In this document: positions 40,665 through 50,600 of the stretch, in pieces
Numbering within the stretch: position 1 is the stretch's first letter
Layout: the number at the start of each line of letters is the position of its first letter
From: Hutsoniella sourekii ATCC 700629
Lineage (GTDB): Bacteria; Bacillota; Bacilli; Lactobacillales; Aerococcaceae
Assembly: GCF_000518205.1 (NCBI RefSeq)
Contig: NZ_JADD01000009.1
Location: forward strand, 1 to 64,000
DNA length: 64,000 nt
Reading direction: 5' to 3'
Translations under genes and position numbers: made by a program
Notes under the pieces: generated by a model
What the model was told of the DNA's origin: nothing
Seen by the model: the letters and a program-made list of their open reading frames with translations, nothing else
Database searches by the model: none

Positions 40665-41540
40665 TTAATTGCTTGAAGCTGGATTCGAGAGAATCTTCTG
40701 AAGGCTCAGATCCACACTTCCTGCATAGGTTGAACCAAACTTATTGAGGTGAATCATCAAATAATACAAGCGGTAAAACTCCAGCCTTACTTGATAGCCC
40801 GCTTCCAAGGGATAAACTTCATGATAAGCTTGGAAGAATTCCGGTCCAAAGCCACCAAAAACCGTTGCCACACCTAAGTCTAACTCCCGGTCCCCGTATA
40901 AGGAAGAAGGATCGCACAAGGCGACACTCCCATCTGCTAGATACATATAATTTCCAGCCCAGAGATCCCCATGTAGTAGGCTAGAATCAATATGGCGATG
41001 GGCCAAGTGGTCAAGGATAATTGATCGAGCTTGCCTATAGACTTGAATGTCTGACTCCTGCCATAAGCCTTTATTAAGGATGGACTGAGCCAGCCCATCA
41101 AGACGTCGCTGGACAAATAATTCCACCCAGCAATCCGTCCATTGATTGGAAAAGGAAATATCGGATCCCTGATAAGGATAATCAAATCCGTACAAGCCCT
41201 CCGGTTGATGTGTTAAATGAAGACGGGCAACCAGCTCGCCTAGTTGTTTCTGACTCCCCTGCCCAACTTCATCTAGATAAGTCAATATTAAATAAGCATC
41301 CCCCTCTAAGTCACCAAAGGCGATCACTTCAGGGACTTGAATGCCGGCTTGGGCCATCCGTTTCAAACCAGCCACCTCACCAGCAAAAAATGCCTGGTCT
41401 CTACCAGCTTGAACTAGCAAAAATAAGGATTCCCCAGCCTGGGTTTCTATCCGATAAGCGGCATTGACATCGCCACCACTTACTTCTTGGTAATGGATAA
41501 CGGGATCAATGGGTAATTGTTTGAGCCAATTTTCTTTCAT
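40665..41540 (-). CDS. Fructosamine kinase family protein (FN3K-like)
   Basis: The 291-residue protein-kinase-like (APH superfamily) phosphotransferase has EVSGGDVNAAYRIETQAGESLFL at the N-terminus (nucleotide loop), EVAGLKRMAQAGIQVPEVI, then the catalytic loop SSLLHGDLWAGNYMYLADGS (HGDxxxxN), ALCDPSSLYGDRELDLG (metal-binding Asp) and FGGFGPEFFQAYHEVYPLE. Family members phosphorylate ketosamines formed by glycation, leading to protein deglycation or ribulosamine repair. The ribosome site AAAGGAGTCGACA is good. It is probably co-transcribed with the MFS exporter. Confidence 0.87.
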   Translation of the reverse strand: MKENWLKQLPIDPVIHYQEVSGGDVNAAYRIETQAGESLFLLVQAGRDQAFFAGEVAGLKRMAQAGIQVPEVIAFGDLEGDAYLILTYLDEVGQGSQKQLGELVARLHLTHQPEGLYGFDYPYQGSDISFSNQWTDCWVELFVQRRLDGLAQSILNKGLWQESDIQVYRQARSIILDHLAHRHIDSSLLHGDLWAGNYMYLADGSVALCDPSSLYGDRELDLGVATVFGGFGPEFFQAYHEVYPLEAGYQVRLEFYRLYYLMIHLNKFGSTYAGSVDLSLQKILSNPASSN

Positions 41541-41611
41541 TGTCGACTCCTTTCTACTTGAATCTATTCTTTATTCCTATTCACTCTAGCATAGATCAGG
41601 AAATCAATTCA

Positions 41612-41656
41612 AGAAAAAATCGCCTACCAGTAGGCCGTGCTACCGGTAGGCGGATT
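41612..41656 (-). terminator. Terminator after the ABC exporter operon
   Basis: CGCCTACC/GGTAGGCG with an inner GTAG/CTAC pairing; minus-strand ATTTTTTC tail. It lies 28 nt past the last ABC gene. Confidence 0.8.
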
Positions 41657-41683
41657 TTAGTTGATATTACATCAAGTATATTA

Positions 41684-43513
41684 TCAAGCAAACTGAGCAT
41701 TATATAAGTTTGCATAGAAGCCTTCAGCTTCCATCAACTGATCGTGAGTTCCTTGCTCAATAACATCTCCTTGATTCATCACAATAATCTTATCAGCATT
41801 GCGAATGGTTGATAGACGGTGAGCCACCACGAAAGAGGTCCGTCCTTCTAGCAACCGATTCATGGCTCGCTGGATAAGAACTTCCGTCCGGGTATCAACA
41901 CTAGAAGTGGCTTCATCCAAGATCAGAACGTCCGGATCTTGCAAGAAGGCACGGGCAATGGTAATCAATTGACGTTGACCTTGGGATAAGTTGGTTCCAT
42001 CTTCTTCTAGAATCGTCTCATAACCTTCCGGCAAGCGTTCGACGAAGTCATGAACGTGCGCTGCCTTAGAGGCTTTAAGAACATCTTCATCACTGACATC
42101 CGGTGAACCATACTTCAAGTTATCCCATATCGTCCCACTAAAGAGCCAAGTGTCTTGTAAGACCATAGAGAAATCATTACGCAAAGCTTCCCGACTCATA
42201 TTGCGGATATCGGTTCCTTCATAATAGATCGCTCCTCCACTAACATCATAGAAGCGTTCCAATAAATTAATCAAGGTCGTCTTACCAGCTCCAGTAGGCC
42301 CAACAACAGCTACCATTTGGCCAGGCTTTACTTCCAAGTTAAAGTCGGTCATTAACAGTTCATCTGGATCCGAAGAATAGCCAAACTGCACATGATCAAA
42401 CTCAACCTTGTAGGGGGTCTCTGGTTTTGAAGCTAGCCCTTGAGGGTGTTCCATTTCTTTCTCGTCTAAGACTTCGAAAATCCGTTCAGCCGCTGCAATA
42501 GTCATTTGGATGGTAGAAGCTAGACTGGCCATTTCTCTAAAGGGTTGGTTGAACTGGCGAGCATATTGAAGAAAGCTCTGCACGGTCCCAACCAAGGTAC
42601 CACCCGCTAAGACCTTGAAACCACCAATGATAGCAACCAATACATAGGTCACATCACCAGAAAACCCAATCATCGGATTCAAGAGACCAGCGAAATATTC
42701 AGCCTTCCAAGAAGCTTGGTTTAAGAGATCACTTTGCTTGTTGAATCTAGCCATTTCATAATCTTCTTGGTTGTTGACCTTGACAGCGGAATGACCTGAA
42801 TAGACCTCTTCAATTAAGGCATTCAAGTGACCCAACTCTAATTGACGTTTCGAGAATTGCTTTTGAGATTTGGGTGCAATCCAAGCGATCGCTCCTAGAC
42901 TAATCGGAATGGCTGATAATAGAACTACCCAAGATAAGCCTGGATCCAAGAAGAACATAATGACTAGTACCGTGATGAACTGCAACACACTGGTAGAAAT
43001 TTGGGTCAAGGTCTGGCCTAGAGCGTTTGCAATTTGGTCCATATCATTGATCACCCGAGAGAGGATATCCCCTGTGGAATGCTCATCAAAGTAAGAGATC
43101 GGCAACCGCCCCATCTTCTCCTTAAGTGCCCGTCTCAAGTCATAGACAGTGCGTTGAGCCACGCGGGTCGTAATATGTTGTTGGAGAAAACGGAAGATAG
43201 AAGCTGCTAAGTATAAGCCAACTAAGATCACGATATGTTGACCCACAGCGGCATAGTCTATCTCGTATAAGAGCTGGCCTCCCTGGTCGCTCATCCCTCT
43301 ACTAACCCCTTCAACCAAGAGGTTGGTAATCCGTCCCATCACGATCGGTAGCAAGGCATTCAATAAGACTGACAAAGCTGAAAAAACAAACACTAAGACC
43401 ATTAACCAGGCACGGTCACTCATGAAAGAAACAAATTTCTTGATCGTCCGCCAAGAATTTCTTGGTTTACGCCGGCGGTGATAAGATTTCTTTTGAATAT
43501 TTTCTTGACTCAT
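41684..43513 (-). CDS. ABC exporter half-transporter, second subunit (multidrug type)
   Basis: The 609-residue protein fuses a six-helix type I exporter domain (about 30-330) to an ATPase (about 370-605): VAVVGPTGAGKTTLINLLERFY (Walker A), MVLQDTWLFSGTIWDNLKYG (Q-loop), LSQGQRQLITIARAFL (signature), PDVLILDEATSSVDTRTE (Walker B with Glu), VAHRLSTIRNAD (switch His). Keeping the catalytic Glu and a complete signature marks it as the active half of a heterodimer of the EfrB/BmrD/LmrD type. The start overlaps the upstream subunit's stop by one base. Confidence 0.9.
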   Translation of the reverse strand: MSQENIQKKSYHRRRKPRNSWRTIKKFVSFMSDRAWLMVLVFVFSALSVLLNALLPIVMGRITNLLVEGVSRGMSDQGGQLLYEIDYAAVGQHIVILVGLYLAASIFRFLQQHITTRVAQRTVYDLRRALKEKMGRLPISYFDEHSTGDILSRVINDMDQIANALGQTLTQISTSVLQFITVLVIMFFLDPGLSWVVLLSAIPISLGAIAWIAPKSQKQFSKRQLELGHLNALIEEVYSGHSAVKVNNQEDYEMARFNKQSDLLNQASWKAEYFAGLLNPMIGFSGDVTYVLVAIIGGFKVLAGGTLVGTVQSFLQYARQFNQPFREMASLASTIQMTIAAAERIFEVLDEKEMEHPQGLASKPETPYKVEFDHVQFGYSSDPDELLMTDFNLEVKPGQMVAVVGPTGAGKTTLINLLERFYDVSGGAIYYEGTDIRNMSREALRNDFSMVLQDTWLFSGTIWDNLKYGSPDVSDEDVLKASKAAHVHDFVERLPEGYETILEEDGTNLSQGQRQLITIARAFLQDPDVLILDEATSSVDTRTEVLIQRAMNRLLEGRTSFVVAHRLSTIRNADKIIVMNQGDVIEQGTHDQLMEAEGFYANLYNAQFA

Positions 43514-45234
43514 TAAATATCTTCTCCTTTCATTTGTGATTTGACGATGTCACGGTAGACGTCATTATTAGCCTTTAATTCTTGGTGGCTACCCATTCCA
43601 ACAATCTGACCATTATCCAAGACAATAATTCGGTCCGCGTCAATAACCGTGTTCACCCGTTGCGCAATAATAATATTAATAGCATCCTGAGTAGCCGGCT
43701 TCAAGGCTTGGCGCAACTTAGCATCGGTCTGGAAGTCTAAGGCACTAAAGGAATCATCAAACAAGTAAATATCTGGTTGGCTAATAACTGCCCGAGCAAT
43801 ACTCAAGCGCTGTCTTTGACCTCCAGAGAAGTTGACGCCTCCTTGTTCGACAATTGAGTCTAGACCGTCATCTAAGCGTTCGACAAATTCCAATCCTTGA
43901 GCAATCTCCAAGGCCCGCCACATCATTTCTTCACTGGCCTCCGGATTTCCGTATAATAAGTTGGAACGAATCGTTCCACTGAAGAGGACTGCCTTTTGGG
44001 TGGCAAAACCAATCCGACCGCGTAGATCTTCTAGTCCCAGTTGGCGGATGTCGATTCCATTGAGTAGGACTTTCCCTTGGGACGGGTCATAAAGGCGAGG
44101 AATCAAGTTAGCAATGGTCGTCTTACCCGATCCGGTCCCACCAATGATGGCTAGAGTCTCCCCTGCTTGAGCCTTGAAGTTGATCTGACAAATGGCTGGT
44201 TTCTCAGCTCCTGGGAATTCATATGAAACGTCCTTGAATTCTAGGGTTAATTCAGAATTAGCTGGTAAGCTCTTAGCATGATCAGCCTCTTCAACTGTAA
44301 CTGGTGCATCTAAAACTTCAATAATCCGTTCAGAAGAGATTTGCGCCCGCGGAACCATCATAGTAATCATAGCCAAATTAATCACCGAAAAGATAATCTG
44401 GAAACCGTAGTTGACAAAAGCAATCAAGTTCCCTACTTCGGTTTGACCTTGGGCAATTAAACGAGTCCCAAAAACAAAAATCAAAATATTAGAGACACCT
44501 AAAATACTAATAAAGGATGGCAACATTAAATTATTAATTGAAAAAGCCATAATCGCATTGTCACGGTAGTCACTATTGGCCTCATCAAAACGCTTGGTCT
44601 CATAATCCGTCGTATTAAAAGCCCGAATCACTCGTATACCAGTCAAACCTTCACGAAAAACCTGGTTTAACTTATCTAACTTGGTCTGAATCTGTCTAAA
44701 ATATGGCATCGCCCAGCGGAAAATCAAGGCCAAAGCTAGAATAATTAAGGGCAAAGTAATCGCAAAAATAAAGGCCAAACGATCCTCTCTTAAATAAGCC
44801 AAGACCGTTGAGACAATGATCACCATGGGTGACATAAAAGCTAGACGCATGGACAACATGGTCACAAACTGCAATTGCATGACGTCATTGGTAGTCCGTG
44901 TCATCAAGGTAGAAGCGCCAAATTGAGCCATATCCGCACTTGAAAAGTGCATAATCTTCTTGAAAATATCCTTGCGAATCTTATTCCCCATCTCTTGCGT
45001 CTCTTGAGCGGATAGTCGGACATTGACCGCAGCAATCAAGATCGAAATAAAAGAAAAAGCAATCATCAAGGCTCCGAGCTTGATAATAGTCTGCGTATCA
45101 CCAGGAATAATTCCATCGTTGATGATATTAGCAGCTAAACTCGGCAGGGAGAGAAAGGTAATCGCTTCTAATACAATCAAGAAAAATATTTGAATAACTC
45201 GTTTGCTATTCATATATTTCCAAAGTCTAATCAT
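43513..45234 (-). CDS. ABC exporter half-transporter, first subunit (multidrug type)
   Basis: The 573-residue partner has a six-helix domain (about 15-310) and an ATPase: LAIIGGTGSGKTTIANLIPRLYD (Walker A), FATQKAVLFSGTIRSNLLYG (Q-loop), FSGGQRQRLSIARAVI (signature), PDIYLFDDSFSALDFQTD (Walker B followed by Asp in place of the catalytic Glu) and IAQRVNTVIDAD (switch His replaced by Gln). Those changes define the degenerate site of heterodimeric exporters such as EfrAB and BmrCD. The operon runs TetR regulator - this gene - second subunit. The substrate is probably hydrophobic drugs. Confidence 0.9.
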   Translation of the reverse strand: MIRLWKYMNSKRVIQIFFLIVLEAITFLSLPSLAANIINDGIIPGDTQTIIKLGALMIAFSFISILIAAVNVRLSAQETQEMGNKIRKDIFKKIMHFSSADMAQFGASTLMTRTTNDVMQLQFVTMLSMRLAFMSPMVIIVSTVLAYLREDRLAFIFAITLPLIILALALIFRWAMPYFRQIQTKLDKLNQVFREGLTGIRVIRAFNTTDYETKRFDEANSDYRDNAIMAFSINNLMLPSFISILGVSNILIFVFGTRLIAQGQTEVGNLIAFVNYGFQIIFSVINLAMITMMVPRAQISSERIIEVLDAPVTVEEADHAKSLPANSELTLEFKDVSYEFPGAEKPAICQINFKAQAGETLAIIGGTGSGKTTIANLIPRLYDPSQGKVLLNGIDIRQLGLEDLRGRIGFATQKAVLFSGTIRSNLLYGNPEASEEMMWRALEIAQGLEFVERLDDGLDSIVEQGGVNFSGGQRQRLSIARAVISQPDIYLFDDSFSALDFQTDAKLRQALKPATQDAINIIIAQRVNTVIDADRIIVLDNGQIVGMGSHQELKANNDVYRDIVKSQMKGEDI

Positions 45235-45256
45235 ACATTATAACCCTCTTTCTATA

Positions 45257-45844
45257 TTAATAATCCAGACCATAAAACAACCAATCCAAGCGTTGGCAGA
45301 TTTCCAAGTGACAATCGCTTTGGCTGAGACCTAATAAAAAACCATCACTAATGGTTCGGTGGATGGTCTCAACTAAGAAGCGAATTTTAGGACTGGCTTG
45401 GCTTTTTTCTAATTGCAACCATGTTTGGGACGGTCTAAGGTCCAAGCATCGCTGTAAATATTGGTCAAATTCCACCAAGGCATGATGGTCCATCGATAAA
45501 TAGACTTGCTTGAAAAAGGCTACCTGGTCCGGTTGATAAATAAATTTCAGGTAATCACCAGTAAAGGTCTTCATCGATTTCAAGAGTGAAGAAGCATCCT
45601 GCCAGTCAATAGAAGCTAAATGATGCTTCATGAACCGATCTTTTTCTAGGAAAATAAGATAAAAGTATAAATCCTCCAAATTGGCAAAGTATTGGTAAAA
45701 ACTTCCCCTAGAAATATCAGCTTGGCGGACAATTCGAGCAATCGAAGCCTCCCAGAAAGGAACCTGCTCGAATTCGTGCCTAGCTACTGCCAATAAGCGC
45801 GTCTTCTTATCCTCAGCCAAATTAAAAAAAGTTTGAGTGGGCAT
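45257..45844 (-). CDS. TetR/AcrR-type repressor of the ABC exporter
   Basis: The ATG after AAGGAGGAATC gives 195 residues. The N-terminal TetR HTH is present (about 10-55: KTRLLAVARHEFEQVPFWEA, SIARIVRQADISRGSFYQYFANLEDLY split) followed by a helical ligand domain without recognisable family. It is the first gene of the operon with the two exporter subunits, 22 nt upstream of the first, so it probably represses the operon and is released by a transported compound. A palindrome lies just upstream of the start. Confidence 0.85.
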   Translation of the reverse strand: MPTQTFFNLAEDKKTRLLAVARHEFEQVPFWEASIARIVRQADISRGSFYQYFANLEDLYFYLIFLEKDRFMKHHLASIDWQDASSLLKSMKTFTGDYLKFIYQPDQVAFFKQVYLSMDHHALVEFDQYLQRCLDLRPSQTWLQLEKSQASPKIRFLVETIHRTISDGFLLGLSQSDCHLEICQRLDWLFYGLDY

Positions 45845-45862
45845 GATTCCTCCTTCATAAGA

Positions 45863-45875
45863 TGACACCCTGTCA
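45863..45875. promoter_or_regulatory. Putative TetR-family operator
   Basis: TGACACCCTGTCA, a 5-bp perfect inverted repeat with a 3-bp centre, 19 nt upstream of the regulator start. TetR-family operators often have this form. Autoregulation is inferred. Confidence 0.5.
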
Positions 45876-45944
45876 CATCAACTTTACTATTCTAGCTAAT
45901 ATCCCCAGCCCTGTCAAACATCCCACCTCTCCTTCAGCTTAAGA

Positions 45945-45974
45945 GTGACAAAAGGGTCCCCTTCTAGCTATAAT
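45945..45974 (+). promoter_or_regulatory. Promoter of the Nudix hydrolase gene
   Basis: GTGACA (45945-45950), 18-nt spacer, TATAAT (45969-45974). The ATG follows 20 nt after the -10, so the leader is very short. Confidence 0.6.
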
Positions 45975-45993
45975 AGAAGCTGAGGTGATCAAG

Positions 45994-46413
45994 ATGAAAA
46001 AAGAAAAATCATGTGGGGCCATTGTCTACCGATTAGGTGAAGACATGGATCAAGTGGAATATTTATTGATTCGTCATGTCAATGGTGGACACTGGGCCTT
46101 TACCAAGGGGCACGTTGAAGCCGGTGAGTCAGAAAGCGACACAGCCTTAAGAGAAATCCGTGAAGAAACGGGTCTAGAAGTAGAATTAGATCAGAATTTC
46201 CGCCAGGTAAATACCTATAGCCCCGCAGAAGGGATTGAAAAGGATGTGATTTATTTCATCGCCCAAAGTCTTGACCAAGCAGTCACTAAGCAGACAGTTG
46301 AAGTCTCAGACTTTGCCTGGTTACCCTATGAAGAAGCTCTGGACCGCTTAACCTATTCCAACGACCAAGGGATTCTAAAACTAGCCCAAGACTATTTAAC
46401 ACAAGACGAGTAA
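45994..46413 (+). CDS. Nudix hydrolase, diadenosine-tetraphosphatase-like
   Basis: The ATG after GAGGTGATCAAG gives 139 residues. The Nudix box is complete: GHVEAGESESDTALREIREETG (split), with the REIREE metal-binding Glu residues. KSCGAIVYR at the N-terminus and GGHWAFTKGHVE match the asymmetric Ap4A hydrolase subgroup, which splits dinucleoside polyphosphates such as Ap4A. A C-terminal EVSDFAWLPYEEALDRLTY is also typical. It is monocistronic and ends at a strong terminator. Confidence 0.88.
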   Translation: MKKEKSCGAIVYRLGEDMDQVEYLLIRHVNGGHWAFTKGHVEAGESESDTALREIREETGLEVELDQNFRQVNTYSPAEGIEKDVIYFIAQSLDQAVTKQTVEVSDFAWLPYEEALDRLTYSNDQGILKLAQDYLTQDE

Positions 46414-46415
46414 AG

Positions 46416-46446
46416 AAAAAGACTCCACAATATTGTGGAGTCTTTT
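46416..46446. terminator. Bidirectional terminator between Nudix and CapA genes
   Basis: AAAAGACTCCACAA/TTGTGGAGTCTTTT, a near-perfect palindrome with T and A runs on both flanks. Confidence 0.9.
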
Positions 46447-46460
46447 ATCTTTTGTATTCA

Positions 46461-47591
46461 TTAATCCAAGTAATCGACTACTTCCAGGTCTGTATAGACT
46501 CGCATGTAATCACGGATCTGGGCAAATTGACCTTCAACGTCAATCCCGTATTCTCCAGCATCTGCTAACGGCATGACCGTGCAAACAGCTGATTCTGGCA
46601 TCCCATGAGTATAGACAGGCATCAAGCGCATTTTATCTAAGGTGACCTTCCCATCCTTGTGTTTAGTATAGACGGTCTCTAAGATACCACCGATCCGGTT
46701 CTCAATATCCCACTGGCCGGAGATAAAGTTCCCTTGAGAGAAGATAATCCCTTGGCTATCGCTGTAACGAAGGGCCGGCTGCATCACGTGAGGGTGTCCG
46801 CCCAGTACAAAGTGACCACCCGCATCACGGATTAATTTACCGATATCTAATTGGAATTTATTAGGCAAGTATTCATACTCTTCACCCATCTCCACATTAA
46901 TAAAGGAAATATCGGCCGCTTCATTGAGCCGTTCCACTTCCAAAGGAATCAGTTCCGTATCAATTTGCGTGAAAAGATAACCTTCATCTTCAGGAATAGG
47001 ATTACCATTAGCATCCATCGCATAGGCTAGGAAACCAACCTTAACGCCATTGACGTCAATGATTCGTAAATCATTATAATCATCCCAAGATTCATAACTC
47101 CCTACATACATCATGTCACGTTCCTTGAGAGCGCGAATAGAGGCATGGGCTCCTTCAGCTCCTAAATCCAGGGTGTGGTTGGTCACATTATTAACAATAT
47201 CAACCCCGGCATCCTTCAAGCAATCAATAATCTCACTAGGAGCGTTGAAGGCTGGATAAGTTGATAGAGGCAACTCATCTCCAGCAGCAATCACTTCCAG
47301 CTTAGCAACCGTAATATCCGCATTCTCCAAGTAAGGCTTGACCGCTGCCAATTGATGGCTAAAGTCATAGCCATCTGCAGTAGCCGCGTCTTGATAAACA
47401 GTATCATGGATCAAGACATCCCCAACCGAACGGACCCGGATGGTAACATCTTCACCAGACGTCTCTTCTACTTGTTGGTCCACTTGTGAGCTAGCCTCAC
47501 TGGATTCATCGCTTGCTGGCTTAGTTTGGGGGCTGCAAGCTGCTAATAAACCTAAGCTTGTCAATAATAAGATTGTTTGTTTTAGCTTCAT
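46461..47591 (-). CDS. CapA-family lipoprotein
   Basis: The ATG after AGGAGTTGACC is used (376 residues). A lipoprotein signal, LLLTSLGLLAACSPQ, has the lipobox Cys at about residue 19, then a Ser/Glu-rich linker. The CapA/PgsA metallophosphatase-like domain follows: VRSVGDVLIHDTVYQD, DITVAKLEVIAAGDELPLS, VDIVNNVTNHTLDLGAEGA, VGFLAYAMDANGNPI, then GHFVLGGHPHVMQPA with the GGHPHV metal motif. CapA homologues take part in poly-gamma-glutamate or surface polymer synthesis; no pgs/cap partners are present here, so the role is open. It follows pyc by 9 nt. Confidence 0.87.
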   Translation of the reverse strand: MKLKQTILLLTSLGLLAACSPQTKPASDESSEASSQVDQQVEETSGEDVTIRVRSVGDVLIHDTVYQDAATADGYDFSHQLAAVKPYLENADITVAKLEVIAAGDELPLSTYPAFNAPSEIIDCLKDAGVDIVNNVTNHTLDLGAEGAHASIRALKERDMMYVGSYESWDDYNDLRIIDVNGVKVGFLAYAMDANGNPIPEDEGYLFTQIDTELIPLEVERLNEAADISFINVEMGEEYEYLPNKFQLDIGKLIRDAGGHFVLGGHPHVMQPALRYSDSQGIIFSQGNFISGQWDIENRIGGILETVYTKHKDGKVTLDKMRLMPVYTHGMPESAVCTVMPLADAGEYGIDVEGQFAQIRDYMRVYTDLEVVDYLD

Positions 47592-47600
47592 GGTCAACTC

Positions 47601-50600
47601 CTATTCGAATTCAATCAATAAGTCACCGGCTTCAATTTGGTCTTTGACGTCGACATGGATGGCCTTAATGACACCGGCTTGAGGGGCTTGGACAGCAGAT
47701 TCCATCTTCATCGCCTCTGTCACCATCAAGACTTGACCTTGTTCCACTGAATCACCAACAGACACTTCTACTTTATAGACTGATCCGGGCATCTGGCAGG
47801 CAATATGTTTTGGATTGGCTTTATCAGCTTTAGGTTTAATAGCTAAGTGAGTATCGGCTGATAAATCTTGGACTTCCACCGTCTCAGGCATACCATTCAA
47901 GTTGAAGTAGACATTCCGTAGGCCGTTTTCCTTAACGGGACCAATACTGGTCAATTCAATCAAGAGGGATTTACCAGGCTCCAAGTCAACAACAATCTTC
48001 TCATTCAAGTTCATCCCATAGAAGAAGGTTGGTGTTTCAACGTTGGTAACCTGACCAAATTCATCGATGAAATCCAAAAAGTCCATGTAAACTTTCGGAT
48101 AAATAGCGTAAGACAAACGACTGGTTTGGTCAATTTGCTTGTAGAGACGGTCGGCTAGAATCTGGTCATTGGCTTGGAAATCATAGGCTTCTAAGCGCTC
48201 GCCTGGTCGGCTAGTATAAGTAGGTTCACCCTTTAAGACGACAGCTTGCAATTCTTTGCTCATACCACCAGCTGGTTGACCAATGTCTCCTCTGAAGAAG
48301 GAGATCACGGATTGTGGGAAGTCGAGTTGGGCTCCTTTTTCGATGACACTTTCTTCGTCCAGATCATTTTGGACCATGAATAAGGCCATATCACCCACAA
48401 TCTTAGAAGATGGAGTGACCTTGACGATGTCACCAAACAACAAGTTGACGCGGTGATACATATCAGTCACTTCGTCATAGCGGTCACCGAGGCCCACAGC
48501 CTCAGCTTGCATCTTCAAGTTAGAGTATTGGCCGCCTGGCATCTCATAGAGATAGTTCTTGGTCCAAGCATTCTTAATATCAGATTCAAATGGCGCATAA
48601 TAGGACCGTGTCACTGACCAGTACTCTTGAAGGGCATCGTTAGCTTCCAAGTTGGTCTTCACATTACGGTCTCTTCCTTGACGAGCATAGAACAAGGCAT
48701 TAGCGTCCACTTGGGAGTTCTGACCAGACAAGGCAGCATTGGCCGTATCGACAATATCGGCCCCGGCATCAATAGCCCGTGAATAGGTTAACAAGGAATT
48801 ACCACTCGTATCATGGCTATGTAGGTGAATTGGTATTTGAATTTCTTCCTTAAGGGCGGATACTAGCTGGTAGGCCGCTTCAGGCTTCAATAGTCCAGAC
48901 ATATCCTTAATGGCTAAGGTATGAACACCTAGAGCTTGAATCTCCTTGGCTAAATTAACATAGTAATCCAAGGTATAAACCTTTGACCGTTCAGGATTCA
49001 AGATGTCCCCGGTATAACACATGGTCCCTTCGACCATCTTGCCAGTCTCTAGCGCCACTTCAATTGGAAGCTTTAAGGATTCCAACCAGTTCAAGGAGTC
49101 AAAAATTCGAAAAACATCAATTCCCTGACTAGCGCTAGTTTCAATAAAGGACTTGACCACATTATCCGGATAATTAGTATAGCCTACAGCGTTGGAAGCT
49201 CTTAAGAGCATTTGGAACGGAATATCCGGAATCGCTTGCCGTAAGCGAGTTAACCGGTCCCAGGCGCCTTCTTTTAAGAAGTTGTAGGCCACATCGAAGG
49301 TCGCCCCACCCCATACTTCTAGCGAGAAGTAGTCTCTTAGGGTTTCATTCATAAATGGAGCCACCTGTAGCATATCGGTGGTCCGAAGCCGAGTGGTTAA
49401 GACCGATTGATGCGCATCTCTCAATGTCGTATCAGTAAGCAGTGCCATTGGCTCTTCTTGAATCGCTCTCACTACAGCTTCAGGTCCTTCTTGATCGAGG
49501 ATCTCCTTAAAGGTTCGGTCCTCTTCCTGGTGAGCTTCAAAGCGTTGGCCAATCGCATTAAAGGATTCACGGTGAAGTCTTGGCGCTTGGGTCTTGATTT
49601 GTGGAACTTTACGCGTAGCAAACTTCGGCTTGTCCCCTTTTTCGATGCCGGGGAAACCATTAATGGTCACATTGGCAATATACTTGAGTAATTTAGTGCC
49701 TCGGTTTCTAGGGGGTATAAAGTCGAATAATTCTTGGTTGCTGTCGATAAAGGTCGTATCGTAGTCCCCTTCAATAAAGGTCGGGTGACGGAGAATATTC
49801 AGCAAGAAGCGAATATTAGTCTTAACCCCGACAATAGAGATTTCAGATAGGGCCCGAATCATCTTTTCGATGGTCTCCTTCTTGGTCATCGCACTCGTTG
49901 ATAGTTTAACCAAGAGCGAGTCATAATAAGGGGAGACAATGGCCCCACCATAGGCATCGCCAGCATCCAAGCGGATACCAAATCCACCCGGAGAGTTGTA
50001 ACCAATAATTTTACCAGAATCCGGGGCAAAGTTATTTTGCGGATCTTCAGTGGTCACCCGGCATTGGATAGCATAACCGCGAGTACTAATCATTTCCTGC
50101 GATTTCATGCCAATAGCTTCACTGTCTAATCGTTGGCCATCAGCAATCAAGATTTGTGTCTTAACAATATCGTAACCCGTAATCAGTTCCGTAATCGTAT
50201 GTTCCACTTGAACTCTCGGGTTAACTTCAATAAAGAAGAACTCGTCACCAGAAACCAGAAACTCAACCGTCCCAGCATTGACATAGCCAACGTGTTGCAT
50301 CAGTTGAAGAGCTTCCTGACAAAGGGCTAGCCGCACATCATCACTCAATCCAAAGGATGGCGCCACTTCCACTACCTTCTGATGGCGACGTTGAATCGAG
50401 CAGTCCCGTTCATACAGGTGAACCACTTGACCGTGTTGGTCGCCTAAAATTTGAACTTCAATATGCTTAGGATGATCAATATAACGCTCAACATATAGGG
50501 AAGGATCCCCAAAAGAGGTCATCGCCTCAGACTGGGCCCGTTGATAGGCTTCATCGATTTCTTCCAGGTCGCGGACAATCCGCATCCCCTTACCGCCTCC